64,000 bases of DNA from JBBATK01 sp046297095. GTDB taxonomy: Bacteria; Bacteroidota; Ignavibacteria; Kapaibacteriales; NICIL-2. A model generated the notes under the pieces. It saw only the letters and a program-made list of their open reading frames with translations. It was not told where the DNA came from and ran no database searches. Location of the stretch: positions 9,966 through 73,965 of the forward strand of contig JBKCNS010000012.1 of the NCBI GenBank assembly GCA_046297095.1. Direction: 5' to 3'. Positions 44,597 to 52,849 of the stretch are shown here, one piece after another (the stretch's first letter is position 1; each line of letters begins with the position of its first letter). Made by a program: the position numbers and the translations under genes.

Positions 44597-45097
44597 ATGC
44601 ACGAAGCAAGTTACATCGTACCATTCGATTCGCTGAACGCCGACGATTCACGCGAGCTTATTTATCGCAGTGCATCTGCGCTTATGCAGGGCGAGCAAGA
44701 CCTTATCGCCAACTGTGCGAACCTTGCATCACTTGTGTATCACAGCATGCCAAACATTTCGTGGTGTGGCTGGTATTTGCTGCAGTACAACGATTTAGTT
44801 CTGGGTCCCTTTGCCGGCAAGCCGGCATGCACACGCATACGCATGGGGCGCGGTGTGTGCGGAACGGCAGCCAAGGAACGCCGTACCATAGTGGTAGACG
44901 ATGTTACTGCCTTCGAAGGTCACATTGCCTGCGATCCCGATACCCGCTCTGAGCTTGTTGTGCCGCTGGCAGCCGGAAACTCCTTCCTTGGTGTGTTTGA
45001 TTTGGACTCAGCCGTACCCTCTCGATTTACTCAAAGCGATGTTGCGTTTATTGAGTCACTATGCCGGCTCTTGCTTGCTTCGTCCAGATACGACTAA
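44597..45097 (+). CDS. msrC: Free methionine-R-sulfoxide reductase (GAF domain)
   Basis: This small cytosolic GAF-domain enzyme reduces free methionine-R-sulfoxide with thioredoxin. The 166 aa product keeps the three family cysteines in GKPACTRI, GRGVCGTAA and GHIACDPDTRSE, with the closing motif GVFDLDSAVPSRF. The ATG at 44597 has a good ribosome binding site (GGAGA, six bases away); the frame opens ten codons earlier. trxB in the same window could supply its reductant. Confidence 0.92.
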   Translation: MHEASYIVPFDSLNADDSRELIYRSASALMQGEQDLIANCANLASLVYHSMPNISWCGWYLLQYNDLVLGPFAGKPACTRIRMGRGVCGTAAKERRTIVVDDVTAFEGHIACDPDTRSELVVPLAAGNSFLGVFDLDSAVPSRFTQSDVAFIESLCRLLLASSRYD

Positions 45098-45166
45098 CAT
45101 TCCTCCACAATCATTCACGCGAATATTCATAACAAGTACAGTGGCCTACCCGCAGATGAATTTTAA

Positions 45167-45189
45167 TGCCATCACGATGCTTGATGGCA
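45167..45189 (+). terminator. Weak hairpin after msrC
   Basis: TGCCATCA and TGATGGCA form an 8-bp stem around a 7-base loop, 70 bp after the msrC stop. No T-run follows, so terminator function is doubtful; it may be an RNA-processing or regulatory hairpin. Confidence 0.35.
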
Positions 45190-45222
45190 CATGTTTCGTT
45201 CAATAGCATTTTCGGGTAGTCA

Positions 45223-46980
45223 ATGTCCATGAAAACGACGACGTGTTTGTTACCCAGTACTTTGTTACGAAGTACGTTGATAGCGGTTACATCGAGTCAC
45301 TCCACATGTAGTGCCCTGCAGTGCATCATACTGACGGCGGTCCTGTTGTGCGCTTGCATGGAGGCACATTCACAGGTAGTGATCAACGAAGTTATGCCGG
45401 CACCGAGCGCTCCGGAGCCGGAATGGGTAGAGCTCTACAACTACGGTAGTGATACCGTTTTTCTGCAGAGCATGTACTTGTACGATGCCACGTCCAGAGC
45501 GCCAATACCTGATCTTGTGATTCCTCCGGAAGCATATGTCGTGCTGTGTAAGGACACTCTTGCCTTGCGGACTGCACGATCGCTTCCCTACTCTGTACAT
45601 CTATGCCGCATTTCACTCCCCTCGTTAAACAACAGCGGTGAAACTCTGCGTTTAACATCTAAAGACTCGATCACAATAGACTCCATTGTGTATTCCATTA
45701 GCTGGGGCAAAGCGGGTGTGTCTTTGGAGCGCATCGATGCGCGGCTGCCGCTGTATTCCAGGGATAACTGCCGCGAGAGCAGCTCGTGGTCCGGCGCAAC
45801 ATGCGGCATGGACAACTCGGTGTCACCACGCAATGGCGACGCGGCTATCACCGCCATCGGGGTCGATACCGCCGGCAGGCGCCTGCATATTCGTATACGT
45901 AACATGGGCACTACTATACTGCCGGAAGTACGTGTTGAACGTAGTGTAGAGAAAACATCACTGCCCGGCGTTACGCTACGCGAAATGTTCGCCTTCGAGG
46001 AACGATCGCTGTATTATCGCCTTGATTCGTTAGCACGAATTGTTCCTCAACGAGGCTGGTGTGCTGTACAAGCACATGTAGTTGTGAACGCTGATACGCG
46101 GACTTGGAACGATTCGATCGGCGGCGTGGTGTTCGTGACTCCTGCTCGAGGGTCATTGCGCATCAACGAAATTCTCTACGACCCTCTCCCCTCGGCAGCT
46201 GATGATGGCATTGAGGAGTTTATAGAGCTTTTCAACGCAGATACAATCCCCATTTCTCTGGAGGGTCTTCAGATTCGCGCCGGAGATGTTGTGTGCCCAC
46301 TGAGTTCATCTACCCTGTATCCCGCATCGTTCCTTGCTGTGGTGGCCGATAGTTCATTTGCTGCGAAACGAGCTTCAGGCGGATCGCCCGGTGGATCATC
46401 CTACACATACACCAAGCGGCCGTTCACACTTCGCAGTACGTGGGATAGCATTCTTATTACCGATCCGTACGGATTTGTTATCGACTCGCTTTGTTACTCT
46501 TCGGATTGGCACTCGCCGCACATCGGATTTACCAAGGGGCGCTCACTCGAGAAGCGGGCAACGAGCTTACCGTCCGAATCGCGGAGCGCATGGACTTCGT
46601 GCGTGGATTCGTCCGGCAGCACAGCGGCACGCGCGAACAGCACCGCAGTGAAGATCAACAGCTCTTCACGATGCAGCGCCTCTCCCAATCCATTTTCGCC
46701 GAGCAGCACACGCGGCGATCGTCAAAGCAGTGTAATCTCGCTGCGGGCACCATTTGCACAAGCGGTTTGGAGCGTGCGAGTGTATGACGTGCAAGGGCAC
46801 GAGATGATGACCCTGCTGAATGGAGCATACATGAATGGCGAGGCGTACACCGTTTGGGATGGCCGAAGCGCAAATGGCGATCCCCTGCAAGCCGGACCGT
46901 ATGTCGTGTTCTGCGAAGCCGTGGATGCCTACTCCGGCGAGTCATTTTCCGAAAGTATCCTCGTTGTGATCGGATTATAA
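45223..46980 (+). CDS. Secreted lamin-tail-domain protein with T9SS-like C-terminus
   Basis: This is a surface or secreted protein of 585 aa and a likely cargo of the secretion system encoded here. The signal peptide core is at about residues 33-46 (CIILTAVLLCACME), unusually far from the first ATG, so a later start is possible. Two lamin-tail domains are seen, each opening with an INE motif (VVINEVMPAPSAPEPEWVEL and SLRINEILYDPLPS). The C-terminus (SASPNPFSPSSTRG, then VRVYDVQGHEMMTLL and PLQAGPYVVFCEAVD) has the FlgD-like/type IX sorting layout. The ligand or enzymatic role is unknown. Confidence 0.75.
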   Translation: MSMKTTTCLLPSTLLRSTLIAVTSSHSTCSALQCIILTAVLLCACMEAHSQVVINEVMPAPSAPEPEWVELYNYGSDTVFLQSMYLYDATSRAPIPDLVIPPEAYVVLCKDTLALRTARSLPYSVHLCRISLPSLNNSGETLRLTSKDSITIDSIVYSISWGKAGVSLERIDARLPLYSRDNCRESSSWSGATCGMDNSVSPRNGDAAITAIGVDTAGRRLHIRIRNMGTTILPEVRVERSVEKTSLPGVTLREMFAFEERSLYYRLDSLARIVPQRGWCAVQAHVVVNADTRTWNDSIGGVVFVTPARGSLRINEILYDPLPSAADDGIEEFIELFNADTIPISLEGLQIRAGDVVCPLSSSTLYPASFLAVVADSSFAAKRASGGSPGGSSYTYTKRPFTLRSTWDSILITDPYGFVIDSLCYSSDWHSPHIGFTKGRSLEKRATSLPSESRSAWTSCVDSSGSTAARANSTAVKINSSSRCSASPNPFSPSSTRGDRQSSVISLRAPFAQAVWSVRVYDVQGHEMMTLLNGAYMNGEAYTVWDGRSANGDPLQAGPYVVFCEAVDAYSGESFSESILVVIGL

Positions 46981-47096
46981 CGATAGCATCCTGAGCGCAT
47001 ACCATGTTCAAAACCAAACAACAAAAACTTCATCACCATCCTGCATCAACTTATCAGTGAGACGGTGTCATATTGCAGGTGCTCGTCGTTACTCGC

Positions 47097-48335
47097 ATGA
47101 AATTTTCACTCTACATAGCTCACCGATATATCGTCACACGGAGATCACTGCAGTTTATCAGCATGATCACCATGCTGTCGTTGGCCGGCATTGTGGTTGG
47201 TGTTGCCGCTATCATCTGCGTAGCATCCATCTTTAACGGATTCAGGGAAGTATTCACACAAAGCATGTTGGCCTACGACCCGCATGTGCGTATCGAAGCC
47301 CGCAGTGGCAGATACATTCCTGAGCAACAGAAGTTGGATACTATTCTGCGAAATGAACGGGACATTCGTGATGCTGCAAAAGTTGTGAGCGGCCGAATAG
47401 TGTTACGACGCCAACAAAGATTTCAGGTTGTTCAGATTCACGGTATAGAGCCGTCGTCGTTCTCTGCTGTCTCGGGCATTCGTAACAGCATCATTGTTGG
47501 CAATTTTCTGTCTGCGAAGCCCCCCACAGCCGCCATGGCGGAGCTTGTAATTGGCGCTGAACTGGCAATGAATGCTCAGCTATCAGTAGGTGATACAGCC
47601 ACCCTGCTCTCTCCCGATTTTGTGTCGGAGGCGCTGCAGAGTTTTATGCAACCGGAAGGAATCCCGGTGGTAATAAGCGGACTATTCACTACAAACTCCA
47701 AAGAGTACAACGCGGCATATGTCTACACCGATGCGAAAACTGCACGGAGCCTGTTGCGCATTCCGGACGGTGCGTTCTCCGCTGTTGATATTCATCTTAC
47801 GAACAGCGATCGTGCCCGGCCGTTGGCTGAATACCTAAACACAATACTTCCAAGTCAGATAGTTGCCTTGACATGGTTTGATCTGCACAAGGATTTATAC
47901 AACGTGATGAAGTTCGAGCGTTTCGCTTCCTTCATCGTATTGTTTATCATCATACTGGTTTCCGTGTTCAACATCTTCGCAATGCTGAGTATGACCATCG
48001 TGAAGAAGCAACGCGATATAGGAACCATGATGGCGATGGGTGCCACTCCACACGATATTCAATCTGTGTTCCTCTGGGAGGGTTTGATCATTGGTGCCGG
48101 CGGCACGTTGCTGGGTTCTGTTCTTGGCATCACCTTGTGCCTCCTTCAAGAACACTTCGAGATCATTCGTTTCGACCCACAATCCTTCATCATTGCTGCC
48201 GTGCCGGTGTCGCTGGCATGGCCGGAAGTTATAGCCATTATCCTGCTCACAGTATTGAGTTCATTACTTGCCACGATCTATCCCGCTCGCCGTGCCGCAC
48301 GAACTCTGGTTTCCCAAGCACTACGAACGGAATAG
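47097..48335 (+). CDS. lolC: LolC/LolE-type ABC transporter permease
   Basis: This FtsX-family inner-membrane permease probably moves lipoproteins toward the outer membrane. The 412 aa product begins with the conserved MKFSLYIAHRYIVTRRSLQF, then one membrane helix (about residues 20-45), a MacB-like periplasmic domain and three C-terminal helices, the second with KKQRDIGTMMAMGAT, which is typical of LolC/E. An upstream TTG at 47073 is an alternative start. No ATPase (LolD) gene adjoins it. yraN starts 3 bp after its stop. Confidence 0.88.
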   Translation: MKFSLYIAHRYIVTRRSLQFISMITMLSLAGIVVGVAAIICVASIFNGFREVFTQSMLAYDPHVRIEARSGRYIPEQQKLDTILRNERDIRDAAKVVSGRIVLRRQQRFQVVQIHGIEPSSFSAVSGIRNSIIVGNFLSAKPPTAAMAELVIGAELAMNAQLSVGDTATLLSPDFVSEALQSFMQPEGIPVVISGLFTTNSKEYNAAYVYTDAKTARSLLRIPDGAFSAVDIHLTNSDRARPLAEYLNTILPSQIVALTWFDLHKDLYNVMKFERFASFIVLFIIILVSVFNIFAMLSMTIVKKQRDIGTMMAMGATPHDIQSVFLWEGLIIGAGGTLLGSVLGITLCLLQEHFEIIRFDPQSFIIAAVPVSLAWPEVIAIILLTVLSSLLATIYPARRAARTLVSQALRTE

Positions 48336-48337
48336 AA

Positions 48338-48697
48338 ATGCTTAACAATGTTCGCAAAGGGGCCAATGGTGAGGAAGTTGCCTCCGCCTTTTTGCAAAGC
48401 AGGGGTTATGCAATCCTTGCTACGAATTTTCGCCTAGGAAAAGTGGGCGAATTGGATTTGGTGTGCAGAGACGGTGCCACCTTGGTTTTTGTTGAAGTGA
48501 AGATGCGCATGTCTGCCGAGTTCGGACGTCCGGAGGATAGCGTAAGCGAAAGGAAGCGCAAGCAGCTACGCCGAGTAGCCAAAGCGTATTTGCACATCCA
48601 TAAAATCTACAACTCGGAGTGCCGCTTTGATGTTATTGCCATCGAGTACAGAGAAGGCCAGCGCTTCGTGCGCCACTGGAGAAATGCGTTTTTCTGA
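48338..48697 (+). CDS. UPF0102 (YraN family) nuclease-like protein
   Basis: A small protein of unknown function with a predicted endonuclease-like fold. The 119 aa product has the family motifs GANGEEVASAFLQSRGY, GELDLVCRDG, LVFVEVKMR and RFDVIAIE, so the acidic/lysine residues of a PD-(D/E)xK-like site are present. The ATG at 48338 is three bases after the stop of the lolC-like gene, so it is probably translated from the same mRNA. A longer open frame overlaps lolC but is not credible. Confidence 0.92.
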   Translation: MLNNVRKGANGEEVASAFLQSRGYAILATNFRLGKVGELDLVCRDGATLVFVEVKMRMSAEFGRPEDSVSERKRKQLRRVAKAYLHIHKIYNSECRFDVIAIEYREGQRFVRHWRNAFF

Positions 48698-48732
48698 ATG
48701 CACTGCCTTGGGCTACCCTACACGCTGCTCGG

Positions 48733-49170
48733 TTACATGTGGTCCCGCTGTATGTGGTCCGGAAAGTACACGGCGAAATCAACGTTCATCCCGGAGCCCG
48801 TGTTGATAAACGTAACGCTGTCCGCCAATGCGCGAATAAGGAACACTCCCCTACCACCGTCCTTCAGGATGTTCTCACGGCGCCGAGGGTCAGGCACTGC
48901 GTCCGCATCGAATCCGACTCCCTGATCGGCCACCACTATGCGGAACCGATCGTGCAGCACCTCAACATCAACAGTAACGAACTTATCGTGATGACATTCG
49001 TTCCCATGGATGATGGCATTATTCACTGCCTCGGTTAACACAATCAGAACATTGTAGTACACTGCCTCGGGCATCTCATGTACAAATGGAATTGAGCGAA
49101 GAAATGGCTCAATCTCCGAGACATTTTCTCTTCTGCTGGCAAGGCTAATGTTATAATGTTCCGTTTCCAT
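48733..49170 (-). CDS. RsbW-like ATP-binding protein (anti-sigma or serine kinase)
   Basis: This is a GHKL-type ATPase of 145 aa, the size of anti-sigma/serine kinases that act with STAS antagonists. The N box (EAVNNAIIHGN), G1 box (DQGVGFD) and G2 box (GGRGVFLIRAL) are intact. The ATG at 49170 is preferred to an upstream one four codons earlier. No STAS antagonist or sigma factor gene lies nearby, so its partner is unknown. It is divergent from the MerR regulator. Confidence 0.82.
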   Translation of the reverse strand: METEHYNISLASRRENVSEIEPFLRSIPFVHEMPEAVYYNVLIVLTEAVNNAIIHGNECHHDKFVTVDVEVLHDRFRIVVADQGVGFDADAVPDPRRRENILKDGGRGVFLIRALADSVTFINTGSGMNVDFAVYFPDHIQRDHM

Positions 49171-49299
49171 AAAGCAATACACGTTCGTCCGGGAAATTGC
49201 GCTGCGCGGGTACAGTTACCACGCTGAAGGCTTGCAATTATTATGCCGCGATCCTTGCATCTGCTTGAAATTAGTAATGATGTTCTGAATAGTCGAGGG

Positions 49300-49307
49300 T
49301 ATATTTG
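49300..49307 (+). promoter_or_regulatory. Bacteroidota-type -7 box upstream of the MerR gene
   Basis: TATATTTG followed by TCG, an exact TAnnTTTG match 42 bp before the GTG start at 49350. Confidence 0.5.
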
Positions 49308-49349
49308 TCGTAGGGAGCACGATCGACGACAATGAGAGGGGACACCATT

Positions 49350-49859
49350 GTGAAACAATCCGGCACACAACGCTTGTATTACTCCATAAAGGAGGTAGCG
49401 GAGCTATTCGACGAAGAGCAACATATTCTTCGTTACTGGGAACGTGAGTTTGATTGCCTTCGGCCATCAAAAAACAGAGCCGGCAATAGAACATATACCG
49501 ACAAAGACCTCGATATACTTCGAGTGATCAAGAAGCTGCTGCGAATAGACCGCATTCCTGTTTCCGAGGCTCGAGTGTTGCTGAAGCGAGGGGTGAACGA
49601 GGATTTGATCAAGGAGGCCATACGTGCATTTCGCATTCACGAAACAATAGACTCCGTTCCGACAGCATCCGAGGCAAAAGTTCAGCATACCCATGAGGTA
49701 GATGATTCTGAGTCTCAAAAATCTCAGGAGAAACTTTCGTCTTCCGTCACGAAAACGTCAACTCATTCGTCTGCTTTAACCTCAGACGCAGTAGAACAAC
49801 TGCTCTCGGTGCTACGAAGCATTGCCGATGACCTTGACCGTCTGTCGCTTCATCACTAG
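49350..49859 (+). CDS. MerR-family transcriptional regulator
   Basis: This is a DNA-binding regulator of 169 aa. The N-terminal MerR helix-turn-helix and wing are clear (YYSIKEVAELFDEEQHILRY, then NRAGNRTYTDKDLDILRVIK). The second half is Ser/Thr/Glu-rich and ends in a short hydrophobic heptad-like helix (VEQLLSVLRSIADDLDRL) that could dimerise. There is no cysteine array, so metal sensing is unlikely. The GTG at 49350 is preferred over the ATG at 49332 because AGAGGGG sits eight bases before it. A perfect palindrome lies between it and the next gene. Confidence 0.85.
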   Translation: MKQSGTQRLYYSIKEVAELFDEEQHILRYWEREFDCLRPSKNRAGNRTYTDKDLDILRVIKKLLRIDRIPVSEARVLLKRGVNEDLIKEAIRAFRIHETIDSVPTASEAKVQHTHEVDDSESQKSQEKLSSSVTKTSTHSSALTSDAVEQLLSVLRSIADDLDRLSLHH

Positions 49860-49929
49860 AGCGTCCGGCCACTATCCATACTCATTGGCTTGCGTCTGCG
49901 ATACCTTGTCGTTTTGATTATTACCACGG

Positions 49930-49945
49930 CCGTCGGTACCGACGG
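49930..49945. promoter_or_regulatory. 16-bp perfect palindrome upstream of the WD40 gene
   Basis: CCGTCGGTACCGACGG is fully self-complementary. It lies 70 bp after the MerR gene and 31 bp before the WD40 start. It could be an operator for the adjacent regulator or a weak terminator; no T-run follows. Confidence 0.4.
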
Positions 49946-49976
49946 TCTTGTCAACCTCTGATTTATATCCACCTGT

Positions 49977-51044
49977 ATGTTCGCACTCAATTCAGTTATA
50001 AAGAGAATCACGGTTATCGCTTTTGCATTTGCCGCCCTGCCGCTTCTTGTTAACGCTCAGCAAAAAACCTATACCACAACAATTGCCGGTAAGCATAACG
50101 ATGAAGTGTTAGGGGTGTTTGTCAATCAAGCAAATACCCGATTTGCTACTTGCAGTGTGGATGAGACTATAAAGATCTGGAGTTTGCCCGACGGGAAAGA
50201 ATTGCGAACGCTCTCCGGCCATCTTGGCACTGTAAACAACCTTTCGTTTTCGGGCAACGACAAATCAATTGCAAGCGCCAGCACCGACCAGACGGTTCGT
50301 GTTTGGGATGTTGAATCCGGAAAATGTCTGTCTGTCCTGGCAGGTCATACAGCGGAAGTAAGCAGTGTGTATTATAGTCAGGCAGACTCCGGTGCATTTA
50401 TCGCATCCGGTAGCTTTGATCGTACCGTGAAGCTCTGGGATACACGCGTGCCATGCATTGATCCTGCTCGGTGCCCTCCCTTGGAAGTGATAACGCTGCG
50501 CGGGCATACGGACGCAGTAAATGGTGTAGCGTACAGTTACGACGGTAAGTATATCGCCTCGTGTGGCGACGATCGCATGATCATCGTTACCTCGGTTCCT
50601 GATATGTTTCAAAGAAAAACCATCAGCTTCACGCTGGACACAACCGCTCACAAAAGTCCTGTGCTTACATGTTTATTCAGCTTCGACGGCGAACGATTGA
50701 TTAGTTCGGATAAAAACGGCGTTGTGAATATATGGAATCTGGCAAGCCGCACGCTGGAGCGGAGCATCAAGGCGCATGATGACCTGGTTCAAGACGTAAC
50801 TCTTGCCGAAGACAACAAGACTCTGATTACAACGGGCCTTGATAAAGCCGTTAAAATGTGGAATATCCTCAACGGCGAAAAGTTGTACGAACAGGTACTG
50901 GATACGGAGATTTGGGGTGTTGACACCACCAGCGATGCTAAGACCATCATTCTTGCGTGTTCCGATGGAACCGTTCGTATGCTTCGTGAAACAGAGACGA
51001 AAGCTTCAGGCAAAAAGGCAGATAAGCCCTCGAAGAAAAAGTAG
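49977..51044 (+). CDS. Exported WD40 beta-propeller protein, PorE-like module
   Basis: This is a predicted periplasmic protein of 355 aa. A signal peptide (ITVIAFAFAALPLLVNA) precedes about seven WD40 repeats. Several have full GH...WD signatures (TLSGHLGTVNNLSF ... TVRVWDV; LRGHTDAVNGVAYS). The tail is Lys-rich (KKADKPSKKK). It heads a three-gene unit with a CRD protein and a CRD-OmpA protein. Together these match the domain set of the T9SS component PorE (PG1058: TPR, beta-propeller, CRD, OmpA), apart from the TPR. Canonical WD40 rather than PD40 blades and the split arrangement are differences; the role is inferred. Confidence 0.78.
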   Translation: MFALNSVIKRITVIAFAFAALPLLVNAQQKTYTTTIAGKHNDEVLGVFVNQANTRFATCSVDETIKIWSLPDGKELRTLSGHLGTVNNLSFSGNDKSIASASTDQTVRVWDVESGKCLSVLAGHTAEVSSVYYSQADSGAFIASGSFDRTVKLWDTRVPCIDPARCPPLEVITLRGHTDAVNGVAYSYDGKYIASCGDDRMIIVTSVPDMFQRKTISFTLDTTAHKSPVLTCLFSFDGERLISSDKNGVVNIWNLASRTLERSIKAHDDLVQDVTLAEDNKTLITTGLDKAVKMWNILNGEKLYEQVLDTEIWGVDTTSDAKTIILACSDGTVRMLRETETKASGKKADKPSKKK

Positions 51045-51106
51045 AACTACCGGTAGCGCATACCATTTCTACGTACATTGATTTCCCACTTCATTTCTAT
51101 CATATT

Positions 51107-51523
51107 ATGAAAGTCTGCGTTCTTTGTGTTGCCGCCCTCTTCGCCTTGATTGCCCAGAATGTGTCAGCATTCGTCCCCGTGGCAGCAGGCCAGCCTAACG
51201 TTATGCTTCGGGGCACTGTGAGCGGTATCGTCGCGCCGGGCAAGGTGGATCTTGTGTTTACCGATCAAGCCGGAGCCAAAGTTCGCGCTTCTAGCGGCAT
51301 CGATGGCAAGTACCAAACGGTGCTCAAGCCTGCGAGTTCGTACAAAGTGCTGATCACCGATCAGGACCTTCAGAGATTCAATTTTACCTACGACACGCCC
51401 AATACCACGTCATACATGGAGCTTACAAAAGACTTTGTAGCTCAGCCTGTAGCACCTGTAGTGGCGGAACCGGCAGCGAAGTCGAAGAAGAAAGCCAAGA
51501 GCAAGAAATCAACCAAGAAATAA
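51107..51523 (+). CDS. Small exported CRD-like domain protein
   Basis: This 138 aa secreted protein has one carboxypeptidase-regulatory-like beta-sandwich. A signal peptide (VAALFALIAQNVSAF) is followed by VMLRGTVSG, DGKYQTVLKPASSYKVL and YMELTKDF. These match the N-terminal domain of the next gene product (GLRGTVTD, DGSYYCVLKPGVAYSV, YTEITRDW), so the two are paralogous modules. The C-terminus is a Lys/Ser/Ala-rich tail like that of the WD40 protein. It lies 62 bp after the WD40 gene and 15 bp before the OmpA gene. The function is unknown; a T9SS scaffold role is inferred. Confidence 0.7.
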   Translation: MKVCVLCVAALFALIAQNVSAFVPVAAGQPNVMLRGTVSGIVAPGKVDLVFTDQAGAKVRASSGIDGKYQTVLKPASSYKVLITDQDLQRFNFTYDTPNTTSYMELTKDFVAQPVAPVVAEPAAKSKKKAKSKKSTKK

Positions 51524-51538
51524 GGAACAAACCTCAGC

Positions 51539-52267
51539 ATGATGAAAAATGTGACTTTGAGAAGAGCCATAGTTGCCCTGAGCGGCTTCTTCGGAGTAGT
51601 GTGTCTGTCTGTAGTTCAGATGTATGCACAAATGGATGTGAGCATCGGCTTACGTGGCACCGTTACGGACGAAACCAGTCGCAAGCCGGCCGGTCTGACC
51701 ATTACGGTCAACGATCCCTCGGGTAAGAAAATAGTCTCAACAAAAAGCAAGGCTACAGACGGATCGTATTATTGCGTACTTAAACCCGGAGTGGCGTACT
51801 CGGTAACCTTTGAGGGTGCCGGGTACTTTCGCGAAGTACGTACACTGGAAATCCCCCCTTACAAAAAGTACACGGAGATTACCCGCGACTGGTTGGTCCA
51901 TCCCAATACTCCCGGGGTAAAACTTCGCCCGGCTGTGTCGCCTTTTGAGTACAAGAAAACCAAGCTTCGTATTGGGTCGGAACAAGTACTCACGCCCTAT
52001 GTGGCGCTGATGAAGTCGAACCCCGGAACTGTGTTCGAAATTCAGTGCTTTCCCGATGTTGAGACAACTCAGCAGTCTGCATCAGAGTTCACCGAAAACA
52101 GAGCTAAGACCTTGAAAAACTTCTTTGTTAGCAATGGAATAGCAGCCGAACGCATCTCCGTTAAAGGCTCGGGCGGCATCGACCCTGAGAACCCAATTCC
52201 CCAGGGCCGTGCAGCCAAAGGCCGCAGATATGTAGGTTCTACCTACCTTATAATTGTTCAGAACTAG
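51539..52267 (+). CDS. Exported CRD - OmpA C-terminal domain protein
   Basis: This is an envelope protein of 242 aa that should anchor to peptidoglycan. It has a signal peptide (residues 1-30) and a carboxypeptidase-regulatory-like domain (about 35-120). An OmpA C-terminal-like domain (about 135-242) follows. In it Asp (FPDVETT) and Arg (TENRAKTL) are 15 residues apart, as in peptidoglycan-binding OmpA domains. It closes the WD40-CRD-OmpA unit, and a terminator follows. Compared with PorE the same domains are spread over separate proteins. Start at 51539 or 51542. Confidence 0.82.
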   Translation: MMKNVTLRRAIVALSGFFGVVCLSVVQMYAQMDVSIGLRGTVTDETSRKPAGLTITVNDPSGKKIVSTKSKATDGSYYCVLKPGVAYSVTFEGAGYFREVRTLEIPPYKKYTEITRDWLVHPNTPGVKLRPAVSPFEYKKTKLRIGSEQVLTPYVALMKSNPGTVFEIQCFPDVETTQQSASEFTENRAKTLKNFFVSNGIAAERISVKGSGGIDPENPIPQGRAAKGRRYVGSTYLIIVQN

Positions 52268-52402
52268 CGTAGAAAGCAAACGGCTTCGGCGAGCAAGATT
52301 TCTCATGCTCTGCAGAGCGTTCTTTTCACAACGAAAATCTCACCCGAAAAACACACAGTCAACAAAGCGTAAAGCTGATTATACTCCGTTCAGAAATCAC
52401 AG

Positions 52403-52430
52403 GCCCGTGAACCACAATTCACGGGCTTTG
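52403..52430 (+). terminator. Rho-independent terminator after the OmpA gene
   Basis: GCCCGTGAA and TTCACGGGC form a 9-bp stem with loop CCACAA, followed by TTTGTCGTTT. It separates the WD40-CRD-OmpA unit from the ATP synthase cluster. Confidence 0.75.
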
Positions 52431-52525
52431 TCGTTTGTGACTTTTTCACAAGCGCGCCGTTCGGCATCAAACGACTTTTTATCCACAACGCCCCACCCTT
52501 TCTTTGCCACAAGGGCATAAGCACC

Positions 52526-52533
52526 TATTTTCG
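52526..52533 (+). promoter_or_regulatory. Near-consensus -7 box of the ATP synthase cluster
   Basis: TATTTTCG followed by CG lies 31 bp before the atpZ ATG and after the upstream terminator. One base differs from TAnnTTTG. It is the best candidate for the atp operon promoter in this gap. Confidence 0.4.
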
Positions 52534-52564
52534 CGTGTCTTATTCACTTCGTCGTTGGTGTTCC

Positions 52565-52846
52565 ATGTCGAGGATTACACCGCGTCGTACGTCTACCTCG
52601 GTCATTCAGGAGCTCGCTCCGTATATGACAGTTGGAAGTCAGTTAACCTTCACTGTGCTTGTCATGGCAGCGATAGGTTGGTGGTTGGACAATCGCTGGT
52701 CTACTGCTCCACTGATGACAGGAATGTGTGCCGGTGTTGGAGCAGTTGTAGGATTGGTCACGATGATTCGGTATTTGACCAATCTTTCCAAGTCACGGAT
52801 GCAAAACCAAAGTGATAAACCTTCTGCTACACCAACGGAGAAATAG
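52565..52846 (+). CDS. atpZ: AtpZ/AtpI-family small membrane protein
   Basis: A 93 aa protein with two membrane helices (LTFTVLVMAAIGWWL and LMTGMCAGVGAVVGLVTMI) of the AtpZ/AtpI type found at the head of atp operons. These proteins help assemble the c-ring or supply magnesium. The WWLD at the end of the first helix is typical of the family. An upstream in-frame GTG at 52535 is the alternative start. The next gene begins three bases after its stop. Confidence 0.82.
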   Translation: MSRITPRRTSTSVIQELAPYMTVGSQLTFTVLVMAAIGWWLDNRWSTAPLMTGMCAGVGAVVGLVTMIRYLTNLSKSRMQNQSDKPSATPTEK

Positions 52847-52849
52847 CCA

